Shown here: positions 59,729 to 61,563 of the stretch, in pieces
How positions within the stretch are numbered: the first letter of the stretch is position 1
Layout of the letters: the number at the start of each line of letters is the position of its first letter
From: Ruminococcus sp.
GTDB lineage: Bacteria > Bacillota > Clostridia > Oscillospirales > Acutalibacteraceae
DNA: 61,563 bases
Reading direction: 5' to 3'
NCBI GenBank assembly: GCA_017464765.1
Contig: JAFTYK010000019.1
Location: forward strand, 1 to 61,563
Made by a program: the position numbers and the translations under genes
The notes under the pieces: model-generated
What the model saw: only the letters and a program-made list of their open reading frames with translations
What the model was told of the DNA's origin: nothing
The model's database searches: none

Positions 59729-60343
59729 ATGGGGTACAAGCGTTGGATGTTTACCTCGATAAAATATTTGGTAACACCGATTTTTAAACTTATCTATCGT
59801 ACTAAGTACATAAATGCGCATAATGTACCAAAAGAAGGCGCGTATATTTTTGCGGGCAATCATATCAGTAGCGTTGACCCGATTATTATGGCTATTGGTC
59901 AACGTCATAGAAATATCCACTTTATGGCTAAATCTGAACTGTTCAAAAATCCGGTTTTGCGTTGGTTTTTTCTGTCTATTGGTGCATTTCCTGTCGATAG
60001 AGGAAACAGCGACAAAGGTGCTGTGAAGCATTTTGAACAGATTTTAGATGACGGCGAACTGATGGGTATTTTTATTGAGGGTACACGTTCTAAGACCGGC
60101 GAGTTCTTAAAACCTAAGAGTGGAGCTGCTCTTATCGCTTACGATACAAAAACTCCGGTTATCCCGGTTTGTCAAACTAAAATTAACGGTCGACGTGTGT
60201 GTCACTTTGGTGAGCCTATGTCCTTAAAAGACTTAGGCTTTGAAAATGGCGGCGCAAGAGAGTATCGAGAGGCTAGTCGAAGAATTATGGATAAACTAAA
60301 AGAATTCAGAGAGCAGGATATCAATGAAAGTAACCGTAGCTAA
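59729..60343 (+). CDS. 1-acyl-sn-glycerol-3-phosphate acyltransferase (PlsC-like)
   Basis: 204 aa. The catalytic motif is NHISSVDP (HxxxxD) with FIEGTRSKTGEFLKPKSGAALIA as the substrate-binding block. It makes phosphatidic acid from lysophosphatidic acid in membrane lipid synthesis. A single base separates it from cmk, with GGAG ahead. It overlaps the IspH start by 20 bases. Confidence 0.92.
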   Translation: MGYKRWMFTSIKYLVTPIFKLIYRTKYINAHNVPKEGAYIFAGNHISSVDPIIMAIGQRHRNIHFMAKSELFKNPVLRWFFLSIGAFPVDRGNSDKGAVKHFEQILDDGELMGIFIEGTRSKTGEFLKPKSGAALIAYDTKTPVIPVCQTKINGRRVCHFGEPMSLKDLGFENGGAREYREASRRIMDKLKEFREQDINESNRS

Positions 60344-61563
60344 AACCGCAGGCTTTTGCTTTGGAGTGAACAGGGCTGTAGAAATAGTTAACTCTTTAGC
60401 GCAGAATGATGCTAGAGTCTGTACGTTGGGACCTATTATTCACAACAAAGAGATGGTACAAGAGCTGAAAGAAAAAGGTGTTTTTTCTATAGATGAGCTA
60501 AGCGAGGCTTCGTCTTTTGATACTGTTGTTATTCGTTCCCATGGTGTATCAAGAGATGTTTATGATGAGCTTTCAACTATGTCGTGTGAGGTGGTTGACG
60601 CTACCTGTCCTTTTGTTTCTAAAATTCACAGAATTGTTGCTAAAGCAGGGGAGAACAACAAAACTGTATTAATCGCCGGAGATAAAAACCATCCTGAGGT
60701 TATGGGTATTGTTGGTCACTGCAAGGGAGAGTGTTACACATTTAAAGATGAAGAAGAACTTAGTAACGCTCTTAACTTAATTCGCGAAAAGAATATTAAT
60801 GATCTCTGTGTTGTTGCTCAGACGACATTTGATATAACTCTCTTTGAAAAATGTTTAAAAATTCTCAAAAAAGTATATACAAATGCAGAAATTTTTGATA
60901 CAATATGTAATGCTACGTCGGAAAGACAAACTGAAGCAGCAACACTTTCAAAGTCATCTGACTGTATGATTATAATTGGTGATAAGCACAGTTCCAATAC
61001 TTGCAAGCTTTTTTCTATTTGTAAGCGTAACTGTGAAAATACCTTTTTGGTCGAAACAGCGGCTGATCTTGATCTTGATGTTATTGCCAAAGCAAAACTT
61101 ATCGGTGTAACTGCGGGTGCTTCTACACCTGCAAGGATAATAAAGGAGGTACTGGATACAATGAATGATGTAATCAAATCCAGCGAAACAAACGAATTAG
61201 AAAATTTTGAGGAGATGTTAGAAGAGTCTCTCAAAAGTTTAAATACAAATGAAAGGGTTATGGGCACTGTTGTTGGCATTGCGCCAAACGAGGTTTTTGT
61301 TGATGTCGGCAGAAAACAGGCTGGTTTTATTCCACTTGATGAGCTTTCATCTGTTCCTGTTAACAATCCTGAAGAGGTTGTTAAGATTGGCGACGAGCTT
61401 GAGCTTCTCATAATGAAGACTAACGACCAGGAAGGCACAATCATGCTTTCTAAGCGTAGAGTTGACGCTAAGAAGGGCTGGGAGCTCTTAGAGAAGGCAT
61501 ATGAAGACAAAGAAATCGTTACAGGTGTTGTTACAGAAATCATCAACGGTGGCGTAATCGCTG
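60324..61563 (+). CDS. ispH: IspH (HMBPP reductase) fused to ribosomal protein S1 domains; runs off the window
   Basis: Open from ATG 60324 to the last base. The first 280 residues are IspH: AKTAGFCFGVNRAV, DATCPFVSKIHRI, CNATSERQTEA and GVTAGASTPARII, with the Fe-S cysteines present. It makes IPP and DMAPP in the non-mevalonate pathway. A linker of about 40 acidic residues then leads into S1 repeats (RVMGTVVGIAPNEVFVDVGRKQAGFIPLDEL, VTGVVTEIINGGV). Such IspH-S1 fusions are common in Clostridia. The ATG is inside plsC. Confidence 0.94.
   Translation, partial: MKVTVAKTAGFCFGVNRAVEIVNSLAQNDARVCTLGPIIHNKEMVQELKEKGVFSIDELSEASSFDTVVIRSHGVSRDVYDELSTMSCEVVDATCPFVSKIHRIVAKAGENNKTVLIAGDKNHPEVMGIVGHCKGECYTFKDEEELSNALNLIREKNINDLCVVAQTTFDITLFEKCLKILKKVYTNAEIFDTICNATSERQTEAATLSKSSDCMIIIGDKHSSNTCKLFSICKRNCENTFLVETAADLDLDVIAKAKLIGVTAGASTPARIIKEVLDTMNDVIKSSETNELENFEEMLEESLKSLNTNERVMGTVVGIAPNEVFVDVGRKQAGFIPLDELSSVPVNNPEEVVKIGDELELLIMKTNDQEGTIMLSKRRVDAKKGWELLEKAYEDKEIVTGVVTEIINGGVIA

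Noticed and set aside
60818-61546. A 242-residue open frame on the minus strand
   Set aside because: It is antisense to the IspH-S1 fusion, which has unmistakable motifs. The minus frame is Ser-rich low-complexity with no known domain or ribosome site.

Overview
The window looks like chromosomal DNA of a spore-forming, low-GC gut-type member of the Clostridia (Oscillospiraceae/Ruminococcaceae-like). The evidence is the sporulation set (spo0A next to spoIVB, a SpoIVFB-like M50 protease, a BofA-like protein, a DUF4364 protein), the cmk - plsC - ispH/rpsA-fusion order, AddAB in place of RecBCD, strong AGGAGG ribosome sites and gut-Firmicutes-type intergenic repeats. The species cannot be named from sequence reading alone. 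Starch-binding-like modules in the surface proteins make a starch-degrading ruminococcus (R. bromii-like) a reasonable guess, nothing more.

Layout. 1-5.6 kb: end of addB and all of addA. 5.6-16.7 kb: DUF4349 lipoprotein, then three leftward genes (two flavoprotein oxidoreductases and a small membrane exporter), then a rightward run with VanZ-like, MATE, a small membrane protein plus M50 protease, two linked genes of a B12-type radical-SAM pair, a HAD phosphatase and a LURP-one-like protein. 16.8-18.6 kb: small lipoprotein, several terminators, tRNA-Ser(GGA) surrounded by relics of its own 3' end, and a radical-SAM protein. 19.0-39.7 kb: a 20-kb surface locus, the accessory heart of the window. 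39.9-50.7 kb: radC, an acyltransferase, uvrB, a divergent type IIA topoisomerase pair, secG, bofA-like, DUF4364, nfeD and SPFH. 50.7-55.3 kb (leftward): copper ATPase, spo0A, spoIVB. 55.4-61.6 kb: cca, an RpiR regulator, a second BaiN-like flavoprotein, cmk, plsC and the IspH-S1 fusion, which runs off the end.

The surface locus has eight exported or membrane-anchored proteins. Seven have a hydrophobic segment ending in an aromatic motif (AWF, SWF, YSW or SAF), resembling SipW/TasA-type signal sequences. Two SipW/ER-type signal peptidases (Ser-His type) lie inside it. Between them are a membrane-anchored McrB-like AAA+ NTPase and a long coiled-coil protein whose N-terminus resembles the DUF2357 partner of McrB-like proteins, but with no visible nuclease. 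The three giant proteins carry modules that look like CBM25/26 or CBM48 starch-binding domains. My reading is a SipW-dependent surface fibre or adhesion apparatus, probably for a glucan, with an unusual AAA+ machine. No sortase motif, SLH domain or other wall anchor is visible. Intergenic spaces in its first half are filled with two families of palindromic repeats.

Several smaller points need checking: a CTG-initiated GyrA-like subunit, inverted repeats around the spo0A and rpiR promoters, a decayed copy of the spoIVB 3' end, a copper ATPase with metal-binding domains at both ends, and a Spo0A receiver in which one metal-binding acid is replaced by His.
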